Shown one piece after another: positions 1 to 5,016 of a stretch of DNA of 5,016 nucleotides (the first letter of the stretch is position 1; every line of letters starts with the position of its first letter). The notes under the pieces were generated by a model. That model searched no databases, had not been told where the DNA came from, and was given only the letters and a program-made list of their open reading frames with translations. Both the position numbers and the translations under genes were made by a program. This DNA comes from Sphingobacteriales bacterium (GTDB lineage Bacteria; Bacteroidota; Bacteroidia; Chitinophagales; Chitinophagaceae): NCBI GenBank assembly GCA_023251215.1, contig JAHEZF010000152.1, positions 1-5,016 on the forward strand, written 5' to 3'.

Positions 1-753
1 TTTTAATCCTCCATCTTTTATCAATGGATAAATCACATCCGTTCCAAAATCATTGGCAAGGGATTTTGGATAAGGCTGTCTGTAATAATCCAGCGCATTT
101 AATTTCTCAAGTAATGCCGAATTGATATTTCCGGAGGCCGCAATTTTTCCATCCTCATCATATTCTTTGCCCGCATCATTTGCCAGCATATTCAGTACAC
201 GGTTAGCAGGACAGATGTCAAAGGCAATATATTTTTCTGCGTTATGTGAAATGTTTGCAATGCCGCCGAGATTAAGAAAGAAATCATAATCACCAAGCAA
301 TAATTTTTCTCCAATAGGAACTATCGGAGCTCCTTGTCCTCCTAATGCTACATCTATTGCCCGAAGATCAGTGATAACGGGCAATTCGGTTTCTGAAGCA
401 ATGGCAGCTCCATCGCCTAATTGAGCCGTCATTTTTTTTGCAGGAATATGAAAAGTAGTGTGGCCATGTGAAGCGATCAACGCTACCTGATATTGTAAAT
501 TATTTTTTTCAATGAATTGATTCACCTGCTGCCCGATATAATGACCGTATTCAACATGCAGCAACTGGTAATCTAACGCAGTTAGTGAAGTCGCAGATTT
601 TAATCGTTTCACCCATTCATCCGGATAGGAATAACAATCAGCCTGCAGAATTTGATAATTCCACTTGCCGGCATTTTCCTGAAACTCTGCAAAAGCAATA
701 TCCAGCCCGTCAAGCGAACTGCCACTCATGATTCCAATTACTCTGTATATCAT
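1..753 (-). CDS. anmK: Anhydro-N-acetylmuramic acid kinase, 3'-truncated by window edge
   Basis: This enzyme hydrates and phosphorylates 1,6-anhydro-N-acetylmuramic acid with ATP to give MurNAc-6-phosphate, a cytoplasmic step of peptidoglycan recycling. The frame reads open without a stop from an ATG at 753 to the window edge, giving 251 residues of a family usually about 350-390 long, so the C-terminal third is missing. Family motifs appear in order: GIMSGSSLDGLD at residues 7-18 (the N-terminal nucleotide-binding signature, usually MSGTSxDG), SHGHT at 95-99, GGQGAP at 138-143, NLGGIANIS at 161-169 and FDICPAN at 178-184, whose Asp179 lies where I expect the family's catalytic aspartate. PKSLANDFG at 229-237 fits the downstream KSL motif. 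The start is supported because the first motif begins six residues after it and no Shine-Dalgarno sequence is needed in this phylum. It is divergent from upp across 55 bp. An eight-base homopolymer at about 432-439 leaves the frame intact. Confidence 0.95.
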   Translation of the reverse strand, partial: MIYRVIGIMSGSSLDGLDIAFAEFQENAGKWNYQILQADCYSYPDEWVKRLKSATSLTALDYQLLHVEYGHYIGQQVNQFIEKNNLQYQVALIASHGHTTFHIPAKKMTAQLGDGAAIASETELPVITDLRAIDVALGGQGAPIVPIGEKLLLGDYDFFLNLGGIANISHNAEKYIAFDICPANRVLNMLANDAGKEYDEDGKIAASGNINSALLEKLNALDYYRQPYPKSLANDFGTDVIYPLIKDGGLK

Positions 754-775
754 AAATGAGGATTGAGATTTGTAC

Positions 776-783
776 TACATTTG
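776..783 (+). promoter_or_regulatory. Candidate Bacteroidota -7 box (TACATTTG) for upp
   Basis: TACATTTG matches the Bacteroidota sigma-factor -7 consensus TAnnTTTG at every fixed position and ends 25 bases before the upp ATG. Transcription would then start near 788-790 and leave a leader of about 20 bases. No good -33 TTTG lies at the expected distance upstream, so only half of the promoter is convincing. On the opposite strand, 793-800 reads GATATTTG, one mismatch from the same consensus and suitably placed for the divergent anmK. The two promoters would overlap in the 55-bp gap. Confidence 0.4.
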
Positions 784-808
784 ACCGGAAATCAAATATC
801 AGTTTTTT

Positions 809-1459
809 ATGGTTATCAACCTGAGTGAGCAGCATAGTCTTGTCAGCAACTGGATCAGTGAATTGAGGGATGTGGAAATTCAAAAGGACAGGATGCGTTT
901 CCGCCGAAACCTGGAACGGATTGGCGAAGCTGCTGCATATGAAATCAGCAAAGTGTTGCCATTTATTGAAAAAGAAGTGCAGACCCCACTGGGAATTGCT
1001 ACCTGTAAAGTACTGAAGGAACAGCCGGTACTGGCTACTATTCTCAGGGCCGGTTTGCCATTTCACCAGGGATTATTAAATTTTTTCGACCAGGCTGACA
1101 ATGCATTTATATCTGCTTATCGTAAACATAATAAAGATGGCAGCTTTGAGATCAGCCTGGATTATGTTTCTTGTCCTGAACTGGAAGATAGGGTGGTCAT
1201 CATCTCCGATCCGATGCTGGCAACCGGATCTTCTCTTGTCAAAACAATCCATTTTTTAAAAGAAGAAGGCCGTCCCCGCGAAATTCATATTGTAGCCGCT
1301 ATTGCCTGTACCGTGGGTATTGAATATGTAAAACGTGAAGAACCTTCTGTTACTATTTGGTGTGGTGATATTGATGATGAACTGACTGCCAAAGGATATA
1401 TTGTCCCCGGCCTTGGCGATGCAGGCGACCTGGCCTATGGTAATAAAGTGCAGATGTGA
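809..1459 (+). CDS. upp: Uracil phosphoribosyltransferase
   Basis: The enzyme joins uracil to PRPP to make UMP and pyrophosphate, the pyrimidine salvage step in the cytoplasm. The 216-residue product is close to the usual length of about 208-217. Visible motifs are LRAGLP at residues 79-84 (the conserved loop of the family), DPMLATGSS at 134-142 (the PRPP-binding signature with its two acidic-side residues reduced to D-P as in other UPRTs) and YIVPGLGDAGD at 197-207 (the C-terminal uracil-recognition loop). GDAGD is followed by LAYG rather than the RxFG common in Proteobacteria and Firmicutes, which I take as lineage variation. The ATG at 809 gives a full-length N terminus and there is no obvious Shine-Dalgarno sequence. 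It lies divergently beside anmK and is followed by a 305-bp gap, so it is probably transcribed alone. Type I PRTases such as PyrR or hypoxanthine PRTase were considered, but the GYIVPGLGDAGD loop is specific to UPRT. Confidence 0.97.
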   Translation: MVINLSEQHSLVSNWISELRDVEIQKDRMRFRRNLERIGEAAAYEISKVLPFIEKEVQTPLGIATCKVLKEQPVLATILRAGLPFHQGLLNFFDQADNAFISAYRKHNKDGSFEISLDYVSCPELEDRVVIISDPMLATGSSLVKTIHFLKEEGRPREIHIVAAIACTVGIEYVKREEPSVTIWCGDIDDELTAKGYIVPGLGDAGDLAYGNKVQM

Positions 1460-1473
1460 GAGATGTTATGAGT

Positions 1474-1540
1474 TACGAGTTTTGAACCCAATACTTTAAC
1501 GCTTTGTCTTATAGCTCACAGCTAACAACTCGTATTTTTT
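1474..1540 (+). terminator. Wide inverted repeat ending in a T-run; possible upp terminator or dispersed repeat
   Basis: TACGAGTT at 1474-1481 is exactly complementary to AACTCGTA at 1527-1534, and the right arm runs straight into six Ts at 1535-1540, as in an intrinsic terminator. Two things weaken that call: the arms are only 8 bp and AT-rich, and the loop is 45 bases. A second small hairpin sits inside the loop, TAGCT (1512-1516), CAC, AGCTA (1520-1524), which would shorten the effective loop. The position 15 bp behind the upp stop suits a terminator. Sequences built from repeated 'AACTCGTA' and 'CTCACAGCT' words are, from memory, frequent between genes in Bacteroidota, so this may instead be a copy of such a repeat. 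Confidence 0.35.
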
Positions 1541-1601
1541 CCAGGCAGCAAGATTTGATTTCGCCGGGTCTTTATTTTTTCGTACTTTTCCTTTTCGACC
1601 C

Positions 1602-1642
1602 CCGCCTGATCCCGATAGCTATCGGGACAGTCGGGCAGGCGG
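1602..1642. repeat. Nested GC-rich palindromic intergenic repeat
   Basis: An 18-bp perfect palindrome, TCCCGATAGCTATCGGGA, occupies 1610-1627 and is framed by complementary arms CCGCCTG (1602-1608) and CAGGCGG (1636-1642). As RNA the core forms a 7-bp stem with an AGCT loop. A competing fold also exists: CCCGA at 1611-1615 can pair with TCGGG at 1631-1635 instead of TCGGG at 1622-1626, which makes a 12-bp stem continuous with the outer arms except for an AT bulge at 1609-1610. The GC content stands out sharply from the AT-rich surroundings. I recall the core word as common between genes in Bacteroidota genomes, which points to a dispersed palindromic element. No T-run follows, so an intrinsic terminator is less likely. 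Confidence 0.7.
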
Positions 1643-1764
1643 ATAGTTCAATAGCCACCAGGAGACAAAGGCAACTTTTCAGAGGATAAAGACGTTTACC
1701 AAATTCAGTATCACTATAAGTGGTTATCCATTTGTCTGACCGGTGATAAAACTTTAGTTGTGCA

Positions 1765-2778
1765 ATGAAAAAATTTCTATTTACCGTTACTCTTTGTGTG
1801 GCTTTGGTCAGTGTGTCAACAGCCCAGGATCCTAATTTTTCACAATTTTTTGCTTCACCTCTAACATTAAATCCCGCATTAACAGGAAAGTTCAACGGAG
1901 TATATCGTATTGCCGGAAACTACCGTAACCAGTGGCCCACGATCAATAATGCCTTTGTTACAAAAACAGCATCTATTGATTTCGGCATCATGAAAAATCG
2001 CCTTGCTGATATTGATCAGTTCGGCATCGGCATCATGGGTTTCACTGACCGGGCCGGTGATGGTGTTCTTACCAGTAATTATTTTGGCTTGTCTCTTGCC
2101 TATCATAAAGGGCTGGATGAAAATGGTTATCACCAGATAGGCGCCGGTTTCCAGGGAACATATATGAGCAAAAGATTAGACCTCACTAAAGTCACTTTTG
2201 AAGACCAGCTTACTCCTTACGGATTCACCGGGATTACCAGTGAAAGTTTTTCCAAGCAGCAGATCAGTTTGGGTTATTTTGATCTTAATGCCGGTGTGCT
2301 TTACAATGGTAGCACCAACGGGTATAATAATTTTTATCTCGGCGCATCCATGTATCACATTAACCGCCCCAAAGAAACTTTTCAAAAAGGAAATTTTTTG
2401 CTGAATGCAAGAACAACTTTGCAGGCAGGCGGAAAAATTCCTGTTGGCCCATATAACTATCTGCACTTTTCTGCCAATTACAGCATGCAGGCCAAAGCTC
2501 ATAACACGATGGTAGGAGGAGCTTTTGCTTTGAATGTAAACGGTGACGAAGAAAATCCAACCACTATTTATTTTGGCGGTTGGTACCGCTTTGATGATGC
2601 AGTGATCCCTTATATCGGCTTAGAGTTTGGAGAATTTCATATCGGGGCTTCTTATGATGTAAACACATCAAGCCTTAAACCTGCCTCGAATGTAAAAGGT
2701 GGCTCAGAAATCTCCCTGATCTATATAAGGAAACCTGTTGATCCCAATGCAAAGAAGCTGAACTGTCCCAAATTCTGA
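1765..2778 (+). CDS. PorP/SprF-family type IX secretion system outer-membrane protein
   Basis: PorP/SprF proteins are outer-membrane beta-barrel-like partners of the type IX secretion and gliding machinery of Bacteroidota; some paralogs help export or anchor one particular surface adhesin. This 337-residue product is typical in length. Residues 1-20 form a signal peptide (MKK, hydrophobic core, STA before Gln21). The mature N terminus carries the family hallmark DPNFSQFFASPLTLNPALTG at 22-41, then YRNQWP at 53-58. Alternating aromatic and glycine-rich strands follow, with GGSEISLIY at 312-320 and a C-terminal tail NCPKF ending in Phe, as usual for this family. The ATG at 1765 is chosen because the signal peptide begins directly there. 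Many paralogs sit behind a very large secreted repeat protein with a type B C-terminal domain; no such gene is present here, since the upstream neighbour is upp. I cannot tell whether it is the core PorP or a specialised paralog. Confidence 0.93.
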   Translation: MKKFLFTVTLCVALVSVSTAQDPNFSQFFASPLTLNPALTGKFNGVYRIAGNYRNQWPTINNAFVTKTASIDFGIMKNRLADIDQFGIGIMGFTDRAGDGVLTSNYFGLSLAYHKGLDENGYHQIGAGFQGTYMSKRLDLTKVTFEDQLTPYGFTGITSESFSKQQISLGYFDLNAGVLYNGSTNGYNNFYLGASMYHINRPKETFQKGNFLLNARTTLQAGGKIPVGPYNYLHFSANYSMQAKAHNTMVGGAFALNVNGDEENPTTIYFGGWYRFDDAVIPYIGLEFGEFHIGASYDVNTSSLKPASNVKGGSEISLIYIRKPVDPNAKKLNCPKF

Positions 2779-2832
2779 TATTATCAATCCGGATAACTTT
2801 AAATGATAAAGCAACACAATTACCTGTAATGC

Positions 2833-2864
2833 TTTGTGTGTTTTAAAGCTTTGGAATATCTTTA
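2833..2864 (+). promoter_or_regulatory. Weak candidate promoter for the small barrel gene
   Basis: TTTG at 2833-2836 is followed after 20 bases by TATCTTTA at 2857-2864, one mismatch (final A for G) from the Bacteroidota -7 box TAnnTTTG, at a spacing compatible with the -33/-7 arrangement. The -7-like box touches the GTG at 2865. If this promoter is real, transcription would begin a few bases inside that putative start and the downstream TTG at 2880 would be the likelier first codon. The match could be chance in AT-rich sequence. Read-through from the PorP-family gene 86 bp upstream is the alternative. Confidence 0.25.
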
Positions 2865-3425
2865 GTGCAAATTCCACTTTTGAAAAAGCAAACCATCCTT
2901 CTGCTGCTAATATTTTTATTCAATGTACCTGCCCGGTCACAGAGTATGGGTTATAAAACCATTGACGTGGGTGGCGAATTCCAGTGGTATTCCAAAGGTT
3001 TCATTACAACATTGCATCTTGCCTATAATTTTCCTGTGCATCATTCCTTGCAGGCCCGGTTAGGTTACAACAAGAGTAACTGGAAAACGAAAGGTAATCA
3101 CGATAATGAAGAAGGCGGGGGACTGGGATTTTCGTTCGGCTACCGCTATTATTTTCTTGTGCGTCCACATGGCTTTTTCCTGGGTGCCCGTACAGACATT
3201 TCCAACTTATCAATTGATTGGCGACAAGGAACAAGTAAAGGCAAATCAAAAATATGGGCCTTTCAACCTACTGCAGAAACAGGATATATGTTTTTGATCA
3301 ATGACCTGTTCTTCATTTCTCCATCTTTTGCTGCCGGAGTTCAAAGCAATATAAAAACAGAAGGACAACCCGTGGGTAATGGCTTTATAGTTTTAGCTGG
3401 TATCAGCGCAGGCTGGAAGTTTTAG
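2865..3425 (+). CDS. Small secreted outer-membrane beta-barrel protein, function unknown
   Basis: No specific family is recognised, but the product reads as a small outer-membrane beta-barrel. With the GTG at 2865 it has 186 residues. Residues 6-26 are a signal peptide (LKK, the run ILLLLIFLF, then PARS before Gln26). The mature part alternates polar and aromatic residues in strand-like stretches, roughly 46-55, 59-70, 85-98, 128-144, 148-160 and 172-186, and ends in GWKF; a terminal Phe is the usual outer-membrane barrel signal. The start is uncertain. No in-frame ATG exists upstream, because a stop lies at 2844-2846, and the first ATG (2946) falls after the signal peptide. The start must therefore be GTG 2865 or TTG 2880, the latter giving the more typical MKKQTILLLL. 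It lies 86 bp after the PorP-family gene in the same direction and may share its transcript. It could be a porin-like or structural barrel; nothing ties it firmly to type IX secretion. Confidence 0.8.
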   Translation: MQIPLLKKQTILLLLIFLFNVPARSQSMGYKTIDVGGEFQWYSKGFITTLHLAYNFPVHHSLQARLGYNKSNWKTKGNHDNEEGGGLGFSFGYRYYFLVRPHGFFLGARTDISNLSIDWRQGTSKGKSKIWAFQPTAETGYMFLINDLFFISPSFAAGVQSNIKTEGQPVGNGFIVLAGISAGWKF

Positions 3426-3482
3426 TCCTTTTATTACTGCTCAATTAGTTTATTTTAGACAATAATTGCATGGCCGGTAATT

Positions 3483-4820
3483 ATGCGAAAACTTTTCACC
3501 AATCTAACATTCTGGGTACTGCTGGCAATCACTGCCGGTATTTTGGTGGGGCAGTTTGCTCCGGGGTTTGCTTTGCACCCAATACTTCAACAGCCCTGGA
3601 AAACAAAATTTCTTGGACAGGAACTTGAAGTGGGCGCCACGCTGAGTGAATTTCTGGGAAAATCATTTATCAGTATTGTCAAACTGTTTATCAACCCGAT
3701 AATTTTTCTCACAATTACTCTTGGCATTATCAGCATGGGCAACCTGAAAAAGGTGGGCCGGATAGGAGTAAAAGCATTATTGTATTTTGAGATCGTTACC
3801 ACTTTTGCCCTCGTCGCTGGTATCATCATAGCTTTTATCATTCAGCCAGGGCATGATGTGATAACCGCTTCTGTAAAAGGTAGCGATGTTTCAAACTATA
3901 CAGTCAGCACAGGATTTAACTGGATCAAATTTTTTAAAGACAATTCAACCCTGCAGGTGCTGGTTGCAGCTCTTATTGCAGGAATCGTTCTCAGCAACTT
4001 TAAATACAGGCAAAAAGTTATCTCCCTTCTTCAGCCCATTGCAAAAATTATTTTCAAGGCTTTGCATACAGTAATGTTGTTTGCTCCAATCGGTGCATTT
4101 GGCGGTATGGCATTCACCATCAGCAAATACGGCATTAAAACTTTATTGCCATTGGCAAAACTGATGGGTACGGTATATACAACAATGGCCGTTTTCATTT
4201 TCGTTGTACTGTGGCTGATCCTAAAGCATTATAAAATCAGCATTCTGAAATTGCTGAGATATGTCCGAGAAGAACTGCTTGTGGTATTGGGCACATCTTC
4301 CTCCGAAGCGGCGTTGCCTTCATTGATGGAAAAATTGGAACGAATGGGTTGTTCAAAACCAGTAGTAGGTTTAGTAGTGCCGGCAGGTTATTCTTTCAAT
4401 CTTGATGGTACTACTATCTATTTATCCATGTGCATGATTTTTCTTGCGCAGGCATTTCATGTACATTTAAACATAGAACAAATATTTGCCATCATTGGTA
4501 TTTTAATGGTCACTTCGAAAGGCGCTGCAGGAGTTGCAGGCAGCGGGTTTGTTGTATTGGCTTCTACCATTACAGCAATAAAAGTGATACCAGTGGAAGG
4601 ACTTGTATTGTTATTGGGTGTTGACCGGTTCATGTCTGAGGCAAGAGCCATTACCAATTTTATCGGCAACAGCGTGGCCACTGTGTGGATTGCCAATAAT
4701 GAAAAAGAGTTTGACAGAAGAAAAATGGATCTGGCTTTCAGGAATGTGGAAGCAACGGAAAATATCATTACAGACAACCTGACCGGTGAAACTATTATTT
4801 ATAAACAAGAAAAGAAATAG
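3483..4820 (+). CDS. DctA-like dicarboxylate/amino acid:cation symporter (DAACS family)
   Basis: This is an inner-membrane secondary transporter that imports C4-dicarboxylates or acidic amino acids with protons or sodium. The 445 residues show the family fold: hydrophobic helices at about 8-26, 57-85, 97-121, 153-172, 182-212 and 222-248, hairpin 1 with the serine-rich GTSSSEAALP at 270-279, helix 7 with GYSFNLDGT at 302-310, hairpin 2 with SKGAAGVAGSG at 345-355, and helix 8 with DRFMSEARAITNFIGN at 381-396. The SEARAITN and SKGAAG forms match E. coli DctA as I remember it, and differ from the DxxRTxxN type of glutamate carriers, so C4-dicarboxylates such as succinate, fumarate or malate are the likelier substrates; this is inference. 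A stretch near residues 40-55 is longer than in DctA, which has about 428 residues. The ATG at 3483 begins just before helix 1. Upstream, TATTTTAG at 3451-3458 is one mismatch from the TAnnTTTG box. No two-component regulator is visible nearby. Confidence 0.95.
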   Translation: MRKLFTNLTFWVLLAITAGILVGQFAPGFALHPILQQPWKTKFLGQELEVGATLSEFLGKSFISIVKLFINPIIFLTITLGIISMGNLKKVGRIGVKALLYFEIVTTFALVAGIIIAFIIQPGHDVITASVKGSDVSNYTVSTGFNWIKFFKDNSTLQVLVAALIAGIVLSNFKYRQKVISLLQPIAKIIFKALHTVMLFAPIGAFGGMAFTISKYGIKTLLPLAKLMGTVYTTMAVFIFVVLWLILKHYKISILKLLRYVREELLVVLGTSSSEAALPSLMEKLERMGCSKPVVGLVVPAGYSFNLDGTTIYLSMCMIFLAQAFHVHLNIEQIFAIIGILMVTSKGAAGVAGSGFVVLASTITAIKVIPVEGLVLLLGVDRFMSEARAITNFIGNSVATVWIANNEKEFDRRKMDLAFRNVEATENIITDNLTGETIIYKQEKK

Positions 4821-4828
4821 CTCCTGTT

Positions 4829-5016
4829 TTAGTTTCTTCTCCCACTCACAAACGGATTGCCTTTGATATAATAACGGTAAGGATATTTTGCCGCTTCTTT
4901 TGCTGATTCCACTCCTATTCTTGCCGAACGGCCAATACTTTTCTTATCAGGAACAAACTCGTCGTCAGCTATGAAAATTTTTTTATTCTGCAATGAAATG
5001 CCGTTATGCACAACTG
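4829..5016 (-). CDS. C-terminal fragment of an unrecognised protein
   Basis: The frame is open from the right window edge to a TAA at 4831-4829 and encodes the last 61 or so residues of a protein whose start lies outside the window. A GTG at 5011-5009 is in frame, but reading continues upstream through a Val codon to the edge, so this is probably an internal residue. The fragment reads NGISLQNKKIFIADDEFVP, then a basic and alanine-rich stretch with KKSIGRSARIGVESAKEAA, then YPYRYYIKGNPFVSGRRN at the end. It has no cysteines, no membrane segment and no motif I can assign; the mix of charged and aromatic residues suits a soluble domain end. Its stop is 8 bp from the convergent symporter stop, and no strong terminator separates them, so the two transcripts probably overlap at their 3' ends. 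Confidence 0.65.
   Translation of the reverse strand, partial: VVHNGISLQNKKIFIADDEFVPDKKSIGRSARIGVESAKEAAKYPYRYYIKGNPFVSGRRN

Larger units (their letters stand above)
1460..1764. other. 305-bp intergenic region without a supported gene
   Basis: No convincing protein-coding gene lies here. The only open frame of any length on the plus strand (1504-1689) starts with TTG, runs through both palindromes and resembles no protein I know. The minus-strand frame over 1572-1895 runs into the opposite strand of the PorP gene. The left half holds a wide inverted repeat with a T-run (1474-1540) and the middle holds a GC-rich nested palindrome (1602-1642); both are listed separately. From about 1645 to 1764 I see AT-rich sequence that must contain the promoter and leader of the PorP-family gene, including a possible -33 TTTG at 1731-1734, but no clear TAnnTTTG partner. 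Confidence 0.6.

Noticed and set aside
710..1066. Minus-strand frame of 118 codons across the anmK start and the upp 5' half
   Set aside because: It overlaps two well-identified genes in the wrong frame or strand and its sequence resembles no protein family.
1504..1689. Plus-strand open frame of 61 codons in the gap after upp
   Set aside because: It begins with TTG, overlaps both palindromic structures, has no recognisable protein features and no promoter or ribosome-binding support.
1572..1895. Minus-strand open frame of 107 codons
   Set aside because: It covers the nested palindrome and the opposite strand of the PorP signal-peptide region; the PorP frame is clearly the real one, so this is a shadow.
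2781..2800. Possible terminator after the PorP-family gene (TTATC, 6-base loop, GATAA)
   Set aside because: The stem has only 5 AT-rich base pairs and no T-run follows, so it is too weak to call.
2845..2852. 8-bp palindrome AAAGCTTT
   Set aside because: Short AT-rich palindromes like this occur often by chance, and it has no flanking structure.
4430..4777. Alternative frames on both strands inside the symporter gene
   Set aside because: They are shadows of the conserved hairpin 2 and helix 8 coding region, which is firmly identified in its own frame.
4809..4842. Possible bidirectional terminator between the convergent genes (AAGAAA and TTTCTT arms)
   Set aside because: The arms are A/T-rich, bulged and lie within the ends of both coding regions; pairing would be unstable.

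Overview
The window looks like a piece of a Bacteroidota chromosome, probably close to Chitinophagaceae or Saprospiria, although the genus cannot be fixed from the sequence. The evidence is a PorP/SprF-family type IX secretion protein, starts without Shine-Dalgarno sequences, a TAnnTTTG-type promoter box, moderately AT-rich DNA, and AnmK and uracil phosphoribosyltransferase sequences in the form I associate with this phylum.

Layout. Positions 1-753 (minus strand) hold the N-terminal 251 residues of anhydro-N-acetylmuramic acid kinase (anmK), cut by the left edge. A 55-bp divergent intergenic region with a good Bacteroidota -7 box leads into upp (809-1459, plus). A 305-bp gap (1460-1764) follows. 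It has no convincing gene but carries two palindromic structures: a wide inverted repeat ending in a T-run behind upp, and a nested GC-rich palindrome that looks like a dispersed intergenic repeat. Next comes a PorP/SprF-family outer-membrane protein (1765-2778), then a small secreted beta-barrel protein of unknown role (2865-3425, non-ATG start), then a DctA-like dicarboxylate/amino acid:cation symporter (3483-4820). The right edge holds the C-terminal 61 residues of an unrecognised minus-strand protein (4829-5016), convergent with the symporter and only 8 bp away.

The genes do not form one obvious pathway. anmK (cell-wall sugar recycling) and upp (uracil salvage) are both salvage enzymes but are divergently transcribed. 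The two barrel genes share orientation and envelope location and might be co-transcribed. The symporter is an inner-membrane nutrient importer. The region reads as ordinary chromosomal housekeeping and envelope genes. I found no phage, CRISPR, transposase, toxin-antitoxin or defence signature and no convincing new system. The points most worth a second look are the repeat-bearing gap after upp, the PorP paralog without a visible secreted partner, and the start of the small barrel gene.
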